A DNA stretch of 64,000 nt from Methanobrevibacter millerae (GCF_001477655.1 NZ_CP011266.1:852001-916000), one strand, 5' to 3'. Shown: positions 9,855-20,749, counted from the first letter of the stretch. Made by a program: numbers and translations. The notes: generated from the sequence alone by a model not told the origin.

Positions 9855-11591
9855 CTATGATTTTACTTTTTCAGTTAATTTATGTAATGTTGACATGATA
9901 TACAATAGTAACATGTTAATAACTATTAATAAAACGGTAGTGACATAACTGGTGTGATTTAAAAGCAAATAGAACACAACGGTTAAAATGATTACTTCAA
10001 TAATATGTAATTTCATTAAATTTACTCTTCGCCTCAAGAAACTACCAATGCTTATACAAATTATAGCAACAATTCCTATGAGTACAATTGAATTAGGATG
10101 TAATTTTATAATTAAATATAAAATTAACAAGGTAGCAATAACTGACAATATTAAAGTAAATAAGAATAATTTTCTTTTTAAAACACTTTCATCATCTTCA
10201 CCATCTAATTTAATTTCATCAATACTTTGATCTTCTTTTGTGAATGTTTTAACTGTGGATTTGCCATCATATTTTTTATCAAAATTCTTGAACAAATGTC
10301 TTAAGAATAAATAATATACAACCCCTATACCCACCTCCGTTATGACAATTGAAATCAAAACACTGCTTGCATTATTCAAAGTAACATGCAACACAATGAT
10401 TAAACCCATTTCAAAGAAAATTTTAACCGCTGTAAAAAGCAGTGAATACATGCTCTTTCCAAAACCGTCCAACATTTTTGCAGAAATCATAGCAAATGGA
10501 ACTGCAAGCATGGAAACTATCCCGAATAATGCTATCCAGTATATTTCAGTTTGCATTCCTGTAATGGAGAATAAATTAAATATATAATCTCTCATAAAGA
10601 AGAATAAAATCACTAATGCCAGTGAAGTAAAAACTGATAATTTAAGCACATATTTATACATGTCATTTAATTCGTTGAATTTACGTGCTCCAAACAAATG
10701 TCCGGTAACACTCATCAAGGCCCGGCCATAACCTCTAACAGGGACAATTAACAGATTTTTTAATTTATTCTATACAGAATATAGAATGGGGCCAATATTG
10801 TTCATAGATATTAGCAATGTAGCATTAACATATGAAGCTGAAAGAAGCCACAGAGCATTATCTAAAAAATTAGGAAGCGCTACCTTAAAGATTTCAATAA
10901 TGATATATGAACGGAATTTGAAGTATTTGGTAGATAATGGAACTTTTGTCCTGCCTGAAAGATATAAATACAAAATTGGAATAAAAACAACAAAAGCTGA
11001 AAAAACAGTAGCATATGCCGCTCCTTTGATTCCCATATTCAAATTAAAAATAAAAATAGGGTCCAGAATCAGATTTAAAATATTAGATCCTATTATTAAT
11101 GCAGTTGGAGTTCTTGAATTTCCTTCGGCCTGCAATGTTTCTGAAAACAGATTATTAAAAATAAAAAGGTATGCAAAAACTATAATCGGAACCAAATAGT
11201 CAAAAATCAAAATATATGAGTTTTCAGCATCCACATAAAACAAAACTCCATTTGCAAACAAAAAGAGTAATACAATAATAAACCATGCCAGATTACATGC
11301 CAATAATCCATGAATTAATGCATTGTATGAACTTTCATAATCTCCCGCCCAGATAAAACGGGACATGATTGAATTAGTTCCCTGACCTATTGAATCGCCC
11401 ACTGAAAAAACAAATGTAACAAATGGAATTGATATTCCCATTGCATAAAATGCTTCCATACTTATTTTAGACACCCACAACATGTCCACTATTCCATAGA
11501 TGGCATCAAAAATGCAAAATGCAATTATGGGCAAACTTAATGTCCAGAAAGATTTCTTAGGTAGGGTTACCAAATCAATTTTTTCTTTCAT
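9855..11591 (-). pseudogene. MATE-family exporter interrupted by one in-frame amber codon
   Basis: Two stretches (11591-10770 and 10718-9855) are in the same frame, separated only by a TAG at 10772-10770 and 17 sense codons. Read through, they give one MATE protein of about 578 residues. The joint reads ILYSV-stop-NKLKNLLIVPVRGYGRAL, with typical MATE helix 7-8 sequence continuing smoothly on both sides. After the MATE core there is a charged linker and four more hydrophobic segments (last ~100 residues). It is a pseudogene, a sequencing error or a recoded gene. Pyrrolysine decoding is not known in Methanobrevibacter, so loss of function is the simplest reading. It probably served one of the two neighbouring NRPSs. 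A downstream TTG/ATG start near 10718 could in principle make a half protein. Confidence 0.85.
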
Positions 11592-11972
11592 ATATACAAT
11601 ATATTTTTTTAATAATTAATAACTTTTAACTTTGATTATATGTTTTATGAAGTCAAATAAGTTTCATTAAATTTTGATTTTGAGAGAGTGGTAAGTATAC
11701 AATTATTCCTGTGATTAGCATTTGTAAATAAAATTTTAAAAATATACTAAACACAAAATGAAATTTTATGGCTTAAATCCTGAAAATAGGGTAAGTATAT
11801 GATTTTAATTTTCACTAATTTCATTCTAATTTTTCTTTATTTTTAATTTAAAGCAGTAAATTAATATATGATGTGGAAATTAATATAATGGATTTAATCA
11901 AATTCAATAAAAATATGATTTCTACAAATCTTTAAAAAATTTAAATAATATCAATTGGTATAAATATACAAC
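11592..11972. other. Divergent intergenic region with two GGTAAGTATA motifs
   Basis: This 381-bp AT-rich space separates the minus-strand MATE pseudogene and the plus-strand POT gene and must hold both promoters. Two copies of GGTAAGTATA (11690-11699 and 11790-11799) lie exactly 100 bp apart. TATA-like stretches occur near 11935-11948. No ORF was found. Confidence 0.5.
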
Positions 11973-13460
11973 ATGAGCAAAGACCGAGAAAGCATGAAGG
12001 GAACATACTTCATCTCTTCAATTTCAACAACTTCATACCTAGTGGAATATGGGGTTTTATCAATTTTTACTTTATTTCTACTTTATGTTTTGGATTTCTC
12101 AATTCCATTGACATCACGGGTTTATGGATATTATTACGGCTTTGCATATCTGATTCCAATACTAATCGGATACATTTCTGACAAATACCTGAATAAATCC
12201 ACTTCACTGACCATTGGCTTTGTTTCAATGATAATAAGCCAAGTGATTCTATGGTTTTCAGCCTCATTATATGACCCCAACAATCCTGTTCGAGATACAA
12301 TAGTCCTTAATTTGCAAAACATTGCGTACTTTATAGGATTGCTGTTCCTCGCATTGGGAATGAGTTTTTCATCCCTTTCAATTACACATATGATTAATTC
12401 TATCAATAACGAATCATCAAGACTTAAAGGATTCTCCATTTATTATCCCATTTTGAATTTTGGAATATTGGTAGGAGTAATCATAACAAGTGTGGTGGTG
12501 GGAAATGAAAATTATGAATTATATGAATGGATTTTCTTCATATTCACAATTATTCTAATTATCGGACTAATCATCTTTAGATTAGGCAAAGATAAGTATC
12601 TGGTTGACAATGACGGAAATCCTATGAATGATGACCGCCCTAAGGAGTCCATAATTGAGGAGTCAAATAAACTTCTCAGGAACATATCACATGAAAGCAT
12701 ATTCAAAATCAAAAATCTAAACTTTAATCAAAGAATAAGGCTTTTTCGTGATTCACTGACACTCAAGGAAAAGGATAGGATAACGGTCTTTTTCATATTT
12801 TTAATGATAATAATCTTTTATAGAATTGCATTTTCTCAATCCAGCATATCCCTTGTCTTTTTTATAAATACTTATGTCCAAAGGGATTTGAGCTTTTTTA
12901 CAATACCTGTACAAATGTTTTCCCTGCTTAATCCTCTATTCATTTTAATTTTAGGCCCTATTTTTATTAAAGTCACTGATAAGCTGGAGAAAAAGAAAAT
13001 CAAACTGGGATTCATAAAAAGAACCATATTGGCCCTGTTGGTCATGGTGCTCTGCTTTACGCTGCTAACCGTAATTGGCTATTATATAGATATTGATTCT
13101 GTGGATAAAATCAGCTTGATTTGGATTGTTGTTTTTGAATTTTTTATAGCAGTATCTGAACTTCTTTTCTCGATAGCGGGTTATGCTATGGTTGGTGATT
13201 TGGCCTCTGAAAAATATTATTCCTTGTTTTTCGGATTTTTCCTGGCTACAAAGTCTGTTGCAATGTTCTTGTCCGGATTTATATCCTCACGTTTCCCACC
13301 GGAAGGAACTGAGTCTTTTATTTTTCACATGCCGGTTCATGGACTGATGGACTTTTTCATGATATTTGTAATTATGAATCTATTTACTGCATTAGTTCTA
13401 ATCATTTATAGAAAAAAATTGATTGAAAAAATGCATCTTGAAGATTCGAATTCTGCATAG
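11973..13460 (+). CDS. POT/PTR2-family proton-dependent oligopeptide transporter
   Basis: A 495-residue polytopic membrane protein. The start matches the POT pattern of an N-terminal helix with EYG (residues 24-26), followed by a YGYYYGFAYLIPILIGYISD stretch equivalent to the family's gaYl-P-iGG-iaD signature. Further on comes a GFSIYYPILNFGILVG segment. POT proteins symport di- and tripeptides with protons. No Shine-Dalgarno is seen before the ATG and a TATA-like element lies ~30 bp upstream, so the message may be leaderless. Its position between the two NRPS genes suggests handling of a small peptide product or precursor, which is inference. An MFS drug transporter is the main alternative. 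Confidence 0.75.
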   Translation: MSKDRESMKGTYFISSISTTSYLVEYGVLSIFTLFLLYVLDFSIPLTSRVYGYYYGFAYLIPILIGYISDKYLNKSTSLTIGFVSMIISQVILWFSASLYDPNNPVRDTIVLNLQNIAYFIGLLFLALGMSFSSLSITHMINSINNESSRLKGFSIYYPILNFGILVGVIITSVVVGNENYELYEWIFFIFTIILIIGLIIFRLGKDKYLVDNDGNPMNDDRPKESIIEESNKLLRNISHESIFKIKNLNFNQRIRLFRDSLTLKEKDRITVFFIFLMIIIFYRIAFSQSSISLVFFINTYVQRDLSFFTIPVQMFSLLNPLFILILGPIFIKVTDKLEKKKIKLGFIKRTILALLVMVLCFTLLTVIGYYIDIDSVDKISLIWIVVFEFFIAVSELLFSIAGYAMVGDLASEKYYSLFFGFFLATKSVAMFLSGFISSRFPPEGTESFIFHMPVHGLMDFFMIFVIMNLFTALVLIIYRKKLIEKMHLEDSNSA

Positions 13461-13546
13461 TTCCACATTTTAAATACAAATAATTTGTGATATCATTGAT
13501 TTATTAACTATAATCCTTGAAAAAATAGTTCATTACGAGAAATAAT

Positions 13547-16500
13547 CTAGGTGATATCTTCCAAATTCTCCTTATCCAGCATTTGTGTTAAAATTCGAGC
13601 ATACATCCTGACAAAACTGGCGGCAGTATCGCTTGAAAACATGTCTGTATGGTTTATGTGAATGACATATCCGTCATCCAAATCATTGATTACGCAGAAG
13701 AATTCGGAAAATGAATCCTTAAATGCATCCCTTATGATTATGTCGTTTCCAACATCGGATACATCATTCAAATCAAAATTATACTCAAACAGTACAGTAT
13801 TATTCAAGTTGAATTCCTTTTCAAGCAATCTGAATGGATAGACATTGCTAAGCATTGATTTTAAGACCAAATCGGAAAAGTAATCCAGGTATGTTTTAAT
13901 GTCATCGTTTTTGCAGTCTACAAGAATTGGGGTTGTTCGGGCAAACATTCCCAGAGAATTCTGAATATAATTTTCATGACGACCATGCTCCACAAAGTTA
14001 TAGTAGACCTTAGGGCTTCCTATAAATCGGGAGTAAGTATATGCAAATACTGCATTTAGGAAAGTACCAATGGTGATGTTATTGTTTCTAGTGAACTCTT
14101 CAACATCACTTCGAATTCTGCGAATTGGGAGAGAAACTATTCCTTGAGAACCGTTTGAATCTTTTTGTATTGAATTGACTTCGCCAATGCCTGCCAGTTG
14201 TTTGGCATAAAACTCATGTGAAGAATCATAAGTCTCTTCGAATTTGGATTCAAAAGAATCACGGCTGGCATAAAGGAAGCCCAAATCAACATCTTTGTTC
14301 AAATTACCTTCAAAAGCATCAGTGAAATTATTGCCAATTATAGTGTATCCTATAGCGTCATTAATCACATGATGGATATCATAGACAATTCGATTGGATT
14401 TCTCATTGCCGATAATGAAGAAACGGGCCAAATACCTTTCCAAATCAAAAGGCTTTATAAGGTCAGTGAAATCATCGGTATTGCAAACCTCAACTAAAGG
14501 ATAGCTATCACAGATTAAAAGGGGCATGTCCATGTCATCCAAAATACGTCCTTTTAAGATAGGATGCTTTTCAATCAAGGAATGAATTGAATCCTTAATG
14601 TCATCAACGGATTTATCCAAAGGACATTTAACAAGATTACATGTAGAATATGCGTTGCCCATATCATAGTCTTTTTCATTGAAATAAATTTCAAGCTGGG
14701 ATTCAGAAAGGGCACAGATAACATTGTTATCATTAAAATTGAAATTTCCAATGAATTCTAATTCGGATTTGATGTTTTCAATGAATTCCGTGAGATTATC
14801 GGCTATATATGTGTCTTTTGGATACGTGCCGCTAATGTAATAGGAATCATCAGCACGATTGATGTTGAAAACAATACCATATGTGTCCACATCTTTCAAA
14901 TCATCTTGAACTAGATTATGATTGGCCGATTTGAATAGCTCATTTTCAAAAGCAAATTCTGTGCTTAGGAAATTGAATGTAACTGGACAGTGCCTATACT
15001 CCAATTCATTGGTGATGTAGATTAATGATCCATAATTCAAACCCAAATTCCTTATATCTCCAAATGCGGTTTTAATTTTATAAACATCTCTTACAATGGA
15101 AACATCATCATAATCATTGCCGATATCGACATGTACTGGATACTGGCTGGTAAACCACCCTACGGTTCTGAAAAGATTTGCAAGATTATCATCACGCCCA
15201 TAAGATTCTCGATTAAATATGATATCTTTCCCGTAAGTCTTTTTATATGCACGTGCAATAGCTAATGCCCAATATTCCTCCTCTGAAAGCATCAATAGGT
15301 TATCGACATCATATCCTACATCAGCATTGAAATTAAATCCCTTGGCATTTCCTCTAATCTGTGAATCGTCCAATAGTCCATTAACTTCAATCCAATGCAA
15401 TTTCTCTTCTTCAGAAATGTTATCAACCAATCCTTTTACATCTTCAATCCAATCCTTATATGAATATGGTCTGGTGAGTTCAATATTCCCATCATTCGGG
15501 TCATGATAAGCTTCTTTTATTGATAATCCATTACCTTCGATAATCTCTGATGAAATTTCTTGAGTATTTTCAATATTCTGAGCAATCCTATAAGGTGTTC
15601 TATAATTCAATATGTCTCTTGCAGGATATGTTATGCCGTTTTTGTTGAGCAATGAGATTACACGTATCGCCGTGATGGAATCTCCACCGAGATTAATGAA
15701 GTCATCATTTAATCCAACGAACTCCTGATTAAACACAGCCTTGAATGCATCAGCCACCATCTTTTCCACGGCATTTGTTGGAGCAACATAATCAACAAAA
15801 CTATCAACTTGATATTCATTGCCATAAACGTCTAGGGAATTCTCACTTTGACTTGGGGTAGAGAATATTTTCAAATCTTCACTGATGCAATAGTCAATAT
15901 CAGAGAGCATCTCCTTTTCCAACATTTGGGTTAAAATTTTGGCATACGCTTTAGCAAAACTGATTATGGTTTTTCTAGAAAACTTATCGGAATGCTGAAT
16001 CCCTACAACATAGCCATCATCCAAATCATTAACGACACATAGCAAATCGGAAATTGAATCTATGATGTTTTCGCTTGCAATAATGTCCTCATTTAAACTG
16101 AAAACATCAATGAGATTCAAGTTATACTCAAACATCACATCATTATTCAGATTGAATTCGGAAGCAAGCATTCTGAATGGATAAACATCATTTAACATGG
16201 AAGATAATGCCAAATCTGAAAAATAGCTTAAATATTCTTTGATGAAATCATTTTTGCAATCAACCAGAATTGGAACAGTTCGAGTGAACATCCCTACTGC
16301 ATTTCGAGCATAATCCTCATGTCGCCCATGCTCAGTGAAATTAAAGTAAACTTTGTCACAGCATAAAAAACGAGAATAAGTATAAGCAAAAGCGGCATTT
16401 AAGAAAATTCCTGCAGTTATCCCATTAGCACTAGCGAACTCTTCAACACTGTTCTTAATGCCTAGAATAGGAATGGAAACAATGCCCTCACAACCCTCAG

Positions 16501-19500
16501 ATTCATTCGGCAATTGCTTTACTTCATCGATATCTGTCAAGTGTTTGGCATAGAATTCATGGGCTCGCTCATAGCCGGATTCAGATTTGGATTTGAAAGA
16601 ATCATAACTTGCATGAACAAAACCTAAATCAATACTTTCATCCAGATTATCTTCTAAAGCATTAATCAAATCATTTTCAACAAATGTGCATCCTACAGCG
16701 TCATTTATGATATGATGTGCCTCAAAGAATACCTTTTTTTCTTCATTTTTATCAATAATATAAAAACGTGAGAGGGATTTTTCCAAATCAAATGCCTTTA
16801 AAAGATTAGAAATGTCATCATCAGAAGTTATATTAATATCAGGATTGCTGTCGCAAATTAAAAATGGAGTAGTGTCATTATCTAAAAGTCTTGACTTTAA
16901 AATAGGGTGTTTATCAATTATTGATAAGATTGCCTCTTCAATTTCTTCAATCGAACTATCCGAACCGCAATCAATAGAGGCAAATGTGGAATATGCAGTA
17001 TTCTTATTGTTGACTTTCTCATCCAAATAAATTCCCAATTGAACTTCAGATAATGGACAGATTATTGTGGAATCATCAAATGAAGCATTTTTCTCCTTGA
17101 AAATATTTTTTGCTGAATTTCTAACATCTTCAAGCCATGATTCATATGAGCTAGGTTTATCAAGTTTCATTTTTGCATCTAAAGCCAAATGAGTGTAGAT
17201 ATATGTCAAATCATCCAATAAAATACTCCAGCTTACCCCATCCACAATCAGATGATGAATGACAAAAACAAGATAACATTTATCTTCGCAGCGAGCCAAA
17301 CTGACATCCATCAGATTATTGAAAACATCAAGTGAATCTTTAGCTTTCTGGATGATTTCTGCAATGCCTTCATCAATATTGCCAGTTATCTCATATTCAT
17401 TGATTTCACAGATTCGAGTATTCAACGGTAATATTTCCTGCACATACCAATCATCTTTAACTTTGAATCTCGCCCTCAGCATGTCGTGCAGTTTTGTTAA
17501 TTCATCCAAAGCAGCCTGCAGTATAGCGATATCCAAATCAACTGCAGATTCCAAAACAAATTCCTGTGTGAAATTATTCCTGTTTATTTGATCAAAGAAA
17601 TAATCCTGAATTGGAAGCAAATCAAAAATGCCTTCGACATATTCATGGGATTCTTCAAATTTATCTCTCGCATTCTGAGCAATGAGATAGGGGGTCTTAT
17701 ACTTTAAAATATCACTTGGATTACAAATGATTCCTTCATTTTGAAGCAGGGAGACTATGCGTATGGCCTTAATTGAATCTCCACCCAAACGATAGAAGTT
17801 ATCATTGATTCCGACCTTCTTTACATCCAGAACATTTTCCCATACTTTAACAACTGCATCTTCAACCGCATTTGTCGGTGAAGCATATTTGTATTTTGCT
17901 GCTTTAGGTTGAGGCAATCTTTTAATATCTATCTTTCCGTTGTTGTTTAGAGGTATGGAATCAATCTGCATTATTGAAGTGGGAACCATAAACGGAAGTA
18001 GCACATTTCCCAAATCATTCAATAGTTTATCCGTATCAATGACATCATCACTAACGATGTATGAATACAATTGAGTATTTCTGGAATCCGCTACTGTGAC
18101 GGCCTGGTTTATATTCTCATTTCTCTCAATTTGCCTGTTGATTTCATCCACTTCAATTCTTTGACCATTGATTTTGATTTGCGTATCCATCCTTCCGATG
18201 AAATTTATTTCGCCATTACTATCAAGATATGCTAAATCTCCAGTGCAGTACAATGTGCCTTCATCAAATGGATTTGCGATGAAATGTCTGTTTGTTTCAT
18301 TCTCATTGTTTAAATAACCATCAGCCACCTGTTTTCCACCAATGCACAATTCTCCAGGAATGCCTATTGGGCATAATTGTCTTTTATCATTTAAAATATA
18401 AATTTGAGTATTTATATTGGCTTTTCCAATGGTGATTTTATCATATAGGACTCTTTTAATGCTTGCGAATATTGTTGCTTCGCAAGGTCCATATGCATTG
18501 TAGATAATTGGATTGTAATTTTTCCGAATTTCGGCTACCAGACCTTCATTTAGGACTTCTCCTGCAAGTATCAGCTGTCCCACATTTTCCATAATCCTTT
18601 CAAAATTTGGAAGCTTTAAAAACATTTTCAATTTGGCCGGAACCGTATTGACAATTGATTTTTGATTCAATACGTCTCTAGGAATTCCTGAAAAATCATA
18701 ATTCTCATTGATTACATGCAGCTGAATGCCATTCAACATTGAAAAGATAATCTCAAAAAGCGATGTGTCAAATCCTATATTTGTCGTGTGGTAAAAAATC
18801 CTGCTGTCTTTATCATAAAATTGCTTTTTAGCACTTATCAGGAAGTTTTCAACATTTTCATGAGTGATTTGCACACCTTTTGGGACCCCTGTAGTTCCTG
18901 AAGTATGAAGTATGCACAGCTTGCCTTGAGAGGACAATTCGAATTCGCCATAATCATAATCATATAATGACTTTTGGTTCAAATCAACAATGTCGACATC
19001 ATCCATGTCCAAATCCAGATTCGTCAATACAACTTTTGCGTCAACCTCATCAATGATGCGCCTTATCATTCCCTCTGGAGCTGATGGGTTGATTGGGACA
19101 TAAACCGCATTCAGTTTCAAAATGCTATAGAAGCCCAAAACAGATTCTATACTACGGTTAGCTATCAATACGATATTATCTTGTTTTTTAACACTGAATT
19201 TGTCCTTCAGATAATTTGACAAGCTGTTGGTTTTCAAATCAAAATCATTATAGCTTAAAGAAGATTCATGATTGGACAAAATTTTCATTGTAGGGTTTTT
19301 AGCAATTTGCTCTTTTAATGCTATCAGGATTGGGTCATATTTCACGTCCTCCTTAACGCCAGTCATTTCGATTATCCTTTCCCGCTCGCCAGATGATAGA
19401 ATGTCAATGTCATCAATTTTCATACCCATATTTTTGCCGATGTTGTCAATCAAATTAATATAATGGCCCAGTAGTCCATTAATCTTATCAAAGGAATACA

Positions 19501-20749
19501 AATCAGTATTATAATCGAATTCAACAGTCAAATCGGATGGACTATTCTTTATTGTGCATGTCAAATCAAATTTGGATCCATCCCACTCTAAATTATTGTC
19601 AAAGTCATCGGCAGTGTTCTGTATAAATGCTATGTTGAACAGAGGATTGAATGAATTGTTGGTTGGTATGTTATGGTCTTCAACTATCTGTTCGATTGAA
19701 TAGTTCTGATTGGCGAATAAGTTGGCCAATTCTTCTTCGGTTTTCATTAAAGTCTCTTTTAAGGTATCCCTGCCACACATGGTCTGTGCAAATGGCAGTG
19801 TATTGGCAAACATTCCCAAAGTCTTTTTCAGAACTGGAGATGTTCTTCCGTTTGTTATGATTCCAATTTGAATGTTCGATTCGTCTGTGTATTTGTGAAG
19901 CAAAATGCAGAATTGCAGAAGTAATAATTTGTAAACTGTGGTGTTGTTGTCCATTGCTCGTTTTTCTATAATTTCTTTATCCAGAATGTATGCAATCTTG
20001 CTTCCGTTAAAAGTCATTTCTAGTGGCCTTTCAAAATCTGTCATAAGTACGGTTCCATATTCTGAAAGTTCTCTGTTTTTCCAGTAATCCGCTTCCTTAG
20101 TCTGCTGATTCTTAACCCATAATACATTAACCGGAGGGTTTCTTTTAAGTTCATATTTTATGGATGGCTTTTCACAAATGAGTAAGATATCTTCAACCGT
20201 TAGATTTTCGATTCCACAACTGACAAATTGATTTAAAACCTTTTTGATGCTCCTTAAAAATGAGTGGACATATGGAAAAGTGTATTTGTTGGCATCGAAC
20301 TTTAATTTCAAGAGATATTTCTGGGATGATTCGCCGATAATCAGTGAGGGGTTTGAATCATTGTCTTCCAAATCATTATAAATATAATTAAAATGAGATT
20401 GGATGGTCAATTTCCTTAACAATTCATTATACTCCTTTGGATTGGAAAAATCATCACTGAGATTGGCAATATACTCAATGACATTCCTTTTTCTGTTTTC
20501 ATCATTGAATTTCAATGGGGCCTCAATGGATTTTCCATTGATTTTGGACTTTGTTTTGATGAAAATTTGGCTATCTTCACTATATTTTGTCAATGTAATG
20601 CATGTAGCTGTCAAAAACAACAAATTAGGGTCTAAATCGTATTTTAAAGCTAAATCATTAATTTTTGATTTGATTATGGAAATGCAAACATATTCCATTT
20701 TTGAGATGTTGTCATCATTTTTATTAAACATAAGGGCTGAAGATTGCAT
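13547..20749 (-). CDS. Rearranged NRPS: (half-C)2-A-T-E(N)-C-T-E(C)-C
   Basis: 2400 residues with no stop but an irregular order: 1-195 half-C-like segment; 205-465 C-terminal half of a C domain without HHxxxDG; A (core LHTSGTTG at 614, A10 NGKID); T1 Ser992; N-half of an epimerization domain (LLPIQDYFF ~1043, HHLIVDG at 1165); C (1229-1640, HHIINDA at 1345); T2 Ser1691 with no A domain before it; C-half of an E domain (RTVGWFTS from 1861); terminal C (2010-2400, HHVINDA at 2126). No thioesterase or reductase follows. The two C domains are clear tandem duplicates and both have Ala for the Gly of HHxxxDG. The ATG at 20749 has no clear Shine-Dalgarno, and the N-terminus may be truncated. It may be a decaying synthetase, or one that works in trans with the first NRPS. 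Confidence 0.9.
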   Translation of the reverse strand: MQSSALMFNKNDDNISKMEYVCISIIKSKINDLALKYDLDPNLLFLTATCITLTKYSEDSQIFIKTKSKINGKSIEAPLKFNDENRKRNVIEYIANLSDDFSNPKEYNELLRKLTIQSHFNYIYNDLEDNDSNPSLIIGESSQKYLLKLKFDANKYTFPYVHSFLRSIKKVLNQFVSCGIENLTVEDILLICEKPSIKYELKRNPPVNVLWVKNQQTKEADYWKNRELSEYGTVLMTDFERPLEMTFNGSKIAYILDKEIIEKRAMDNNTTVYKLLLLQFCILLHKYTDESNIQIGIITNGRTSPVLKKTLGMFANTLPFAQTMCGRDTLKETLMKTEEELANLFANQNYSIEQIVEDHNIPTNNSFNPLFNIAFIQNTADDFDNNLEWDGSKFDLTCTIKNSPSDLTVEFDYNTDLYSFDKINGLLGHYINLIDNIGKNMGMKIDDIDILSSGERERIIEMTGVKEDVKYDPILIALKEQIAKNPTMKILSNHESSLSYNDFDLKTNSLSNYLKDKFSVKKQDNIVLIANRSIESVLGFYSILKLNAVYVPINPSAPEGMIRRIIDEVDAKVVLTNLDLDMDDVDIVDLNQKSLYDYDYGEFELSSQGKLCILHTSGTTGVPKGVQITHENVENFLISAKKQFYDKDSRIFYHTTNIGFDTSLFEIIFSMLNGIQLHVINENYDFSGIPRDVLNQKSIVNTVPAKLKMFLKLPNFERIMENVGQLILAGEVLNEGLVAEIRKNYNPIIYNAYGPCEATIFASIKRVLYDKITIGKANINTQIYILNDKRQLCPIGIPGELCIGGKQVADGYLNNENETNRHFIANPFDEGTLYCTGDLAYLDSNGEINFIGRMDTQIKINGQRIEVDEINRQIERNENINQAVTVADSRNTQLYSYIVSDDVIDTDKLLNDLGNVLLPFMVPTSIMQIDSIPLNNNGKIDIKRLPQPKAAKYKYASPTNAVEDAVVKVWENVLDVKKVGINDNFYRLGGDSIKAIRIVSLLQNEGIICNPSDILKYKTPYLIAQNARDKFEESHEYVEGIFDLLPIQDYFFDQINRNNFTQEFVLESAVDLDIAILQAALDELTKLHDMLRARFKVKDDWYVQEILPLNTRICEINEYEITGNIDEGIAEIIQKAKDSLDVFNNLMDVSLARCEDKCYLVFVIHHLIVDGVSWSILLDDLTYIYTHLALDAKMKLDKPSSYESWLEDVRNSAKNIFKEKNASFDDSTIICPLSEVQLGIYLDEKVNNKNTAYSTFASIDCGSDSSIEEIEEAILSIIDKHPILKSRLLDNDTTPFLICDSNPDINITSDDDISNLLKAFDLEKSLSRFYIIDKNEEKKVFFEAHHIINDAVGCTFVENDLINALEDNLDESIDLGFVHASYDSFKSKSESGYERAHEFYAKHLTDIDEVKQLPNESEGCEGIVSIPILGIKNSVEEFASANGITAGIFLNAAFAYTYSRFLCCDKVYFNFTEHGRHEDYARNAVGMFTRTVPILVDCKNDFIKEYLSYFSDLALSSMLNDVYPFRMLASEFNLNNDVMFEYNLNLIDVFSLNEDIIASENIIDSISDLLCVVNDLDDGYVVGIQHSDKFSRKTIISFAKAYAKILTQMLEKEMLSDIDYCISEDLKIFSTPSQSENSLDVYGNEYQVDSFVDYVAPTNAVEKMVADAFKAVFNQEFVGLNDDFINLGGDSITAIRVISLLNKNGITYPARDILNYRTPYRIAQNIENTQEISSEIIEGNGLSIKEAYHDPNDGNIELTRPYSYKDWIEDVKGLVDNISEEEKLHWIEVNGLLDDSQIRGNAKGFNFNADVGYDVDNLLMLSEEEYWALAIARAYKKTYGKDIIFNRESYGRDDNLANLFRTVGWFTSQYPVHVDIGNDYDDVSIVRDVYKIKTAFGDIRNLGLNYGSLIYITNELEYRHCPVTFNFLSTEFAFENELFKSANHNLVQDDLKDVDTYGIVFNINRADDSYYISGTYPKDTYIADNLTEFIENIKSELEFIGNFNFNDNNVICALSESQLEIYFNEKDYDMGNAYSTCNLVKCPLDKSVDDIKDSIHSLIEKHPILKGRILDDMDMPLLICDSYPLVEVCNTDDFTDLIKPFDLERYLARFFIIGNEKSNRIVYDIHHVINDAIGYTIIGNNFTDAFEGNLNKDVDLGFLYASRDSFESKFEETYDSSHEFYAKQLAGIGEVNSIQKDSNGSQGIVSLPIRRIRSDVEEFTRNNNITIGTFLNAVFAYTYSRFIGSPKVYYNFVEHGRHENYIQNSLGMFARTTPILVDCKNDDIKTYLDYFSDLVLKSMLSNVYPFRLLEKEFNLNNTVLFEYNFDLNDVSDVGNDIIIRDAFKDSFSEFFCVINDLDDGYVIHINHTDMFSSDTAASFVRMYARILTQMLDKENLEDIT

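Noticed and set aside
10770-10772. TAG read as pyrrolysine in the second MATE gene
   Set aside because: No pyl genes are known for Methanobrevibacter and MATE proteins have no need for Pyl; a nonsense mutation or sequence error is simpler.
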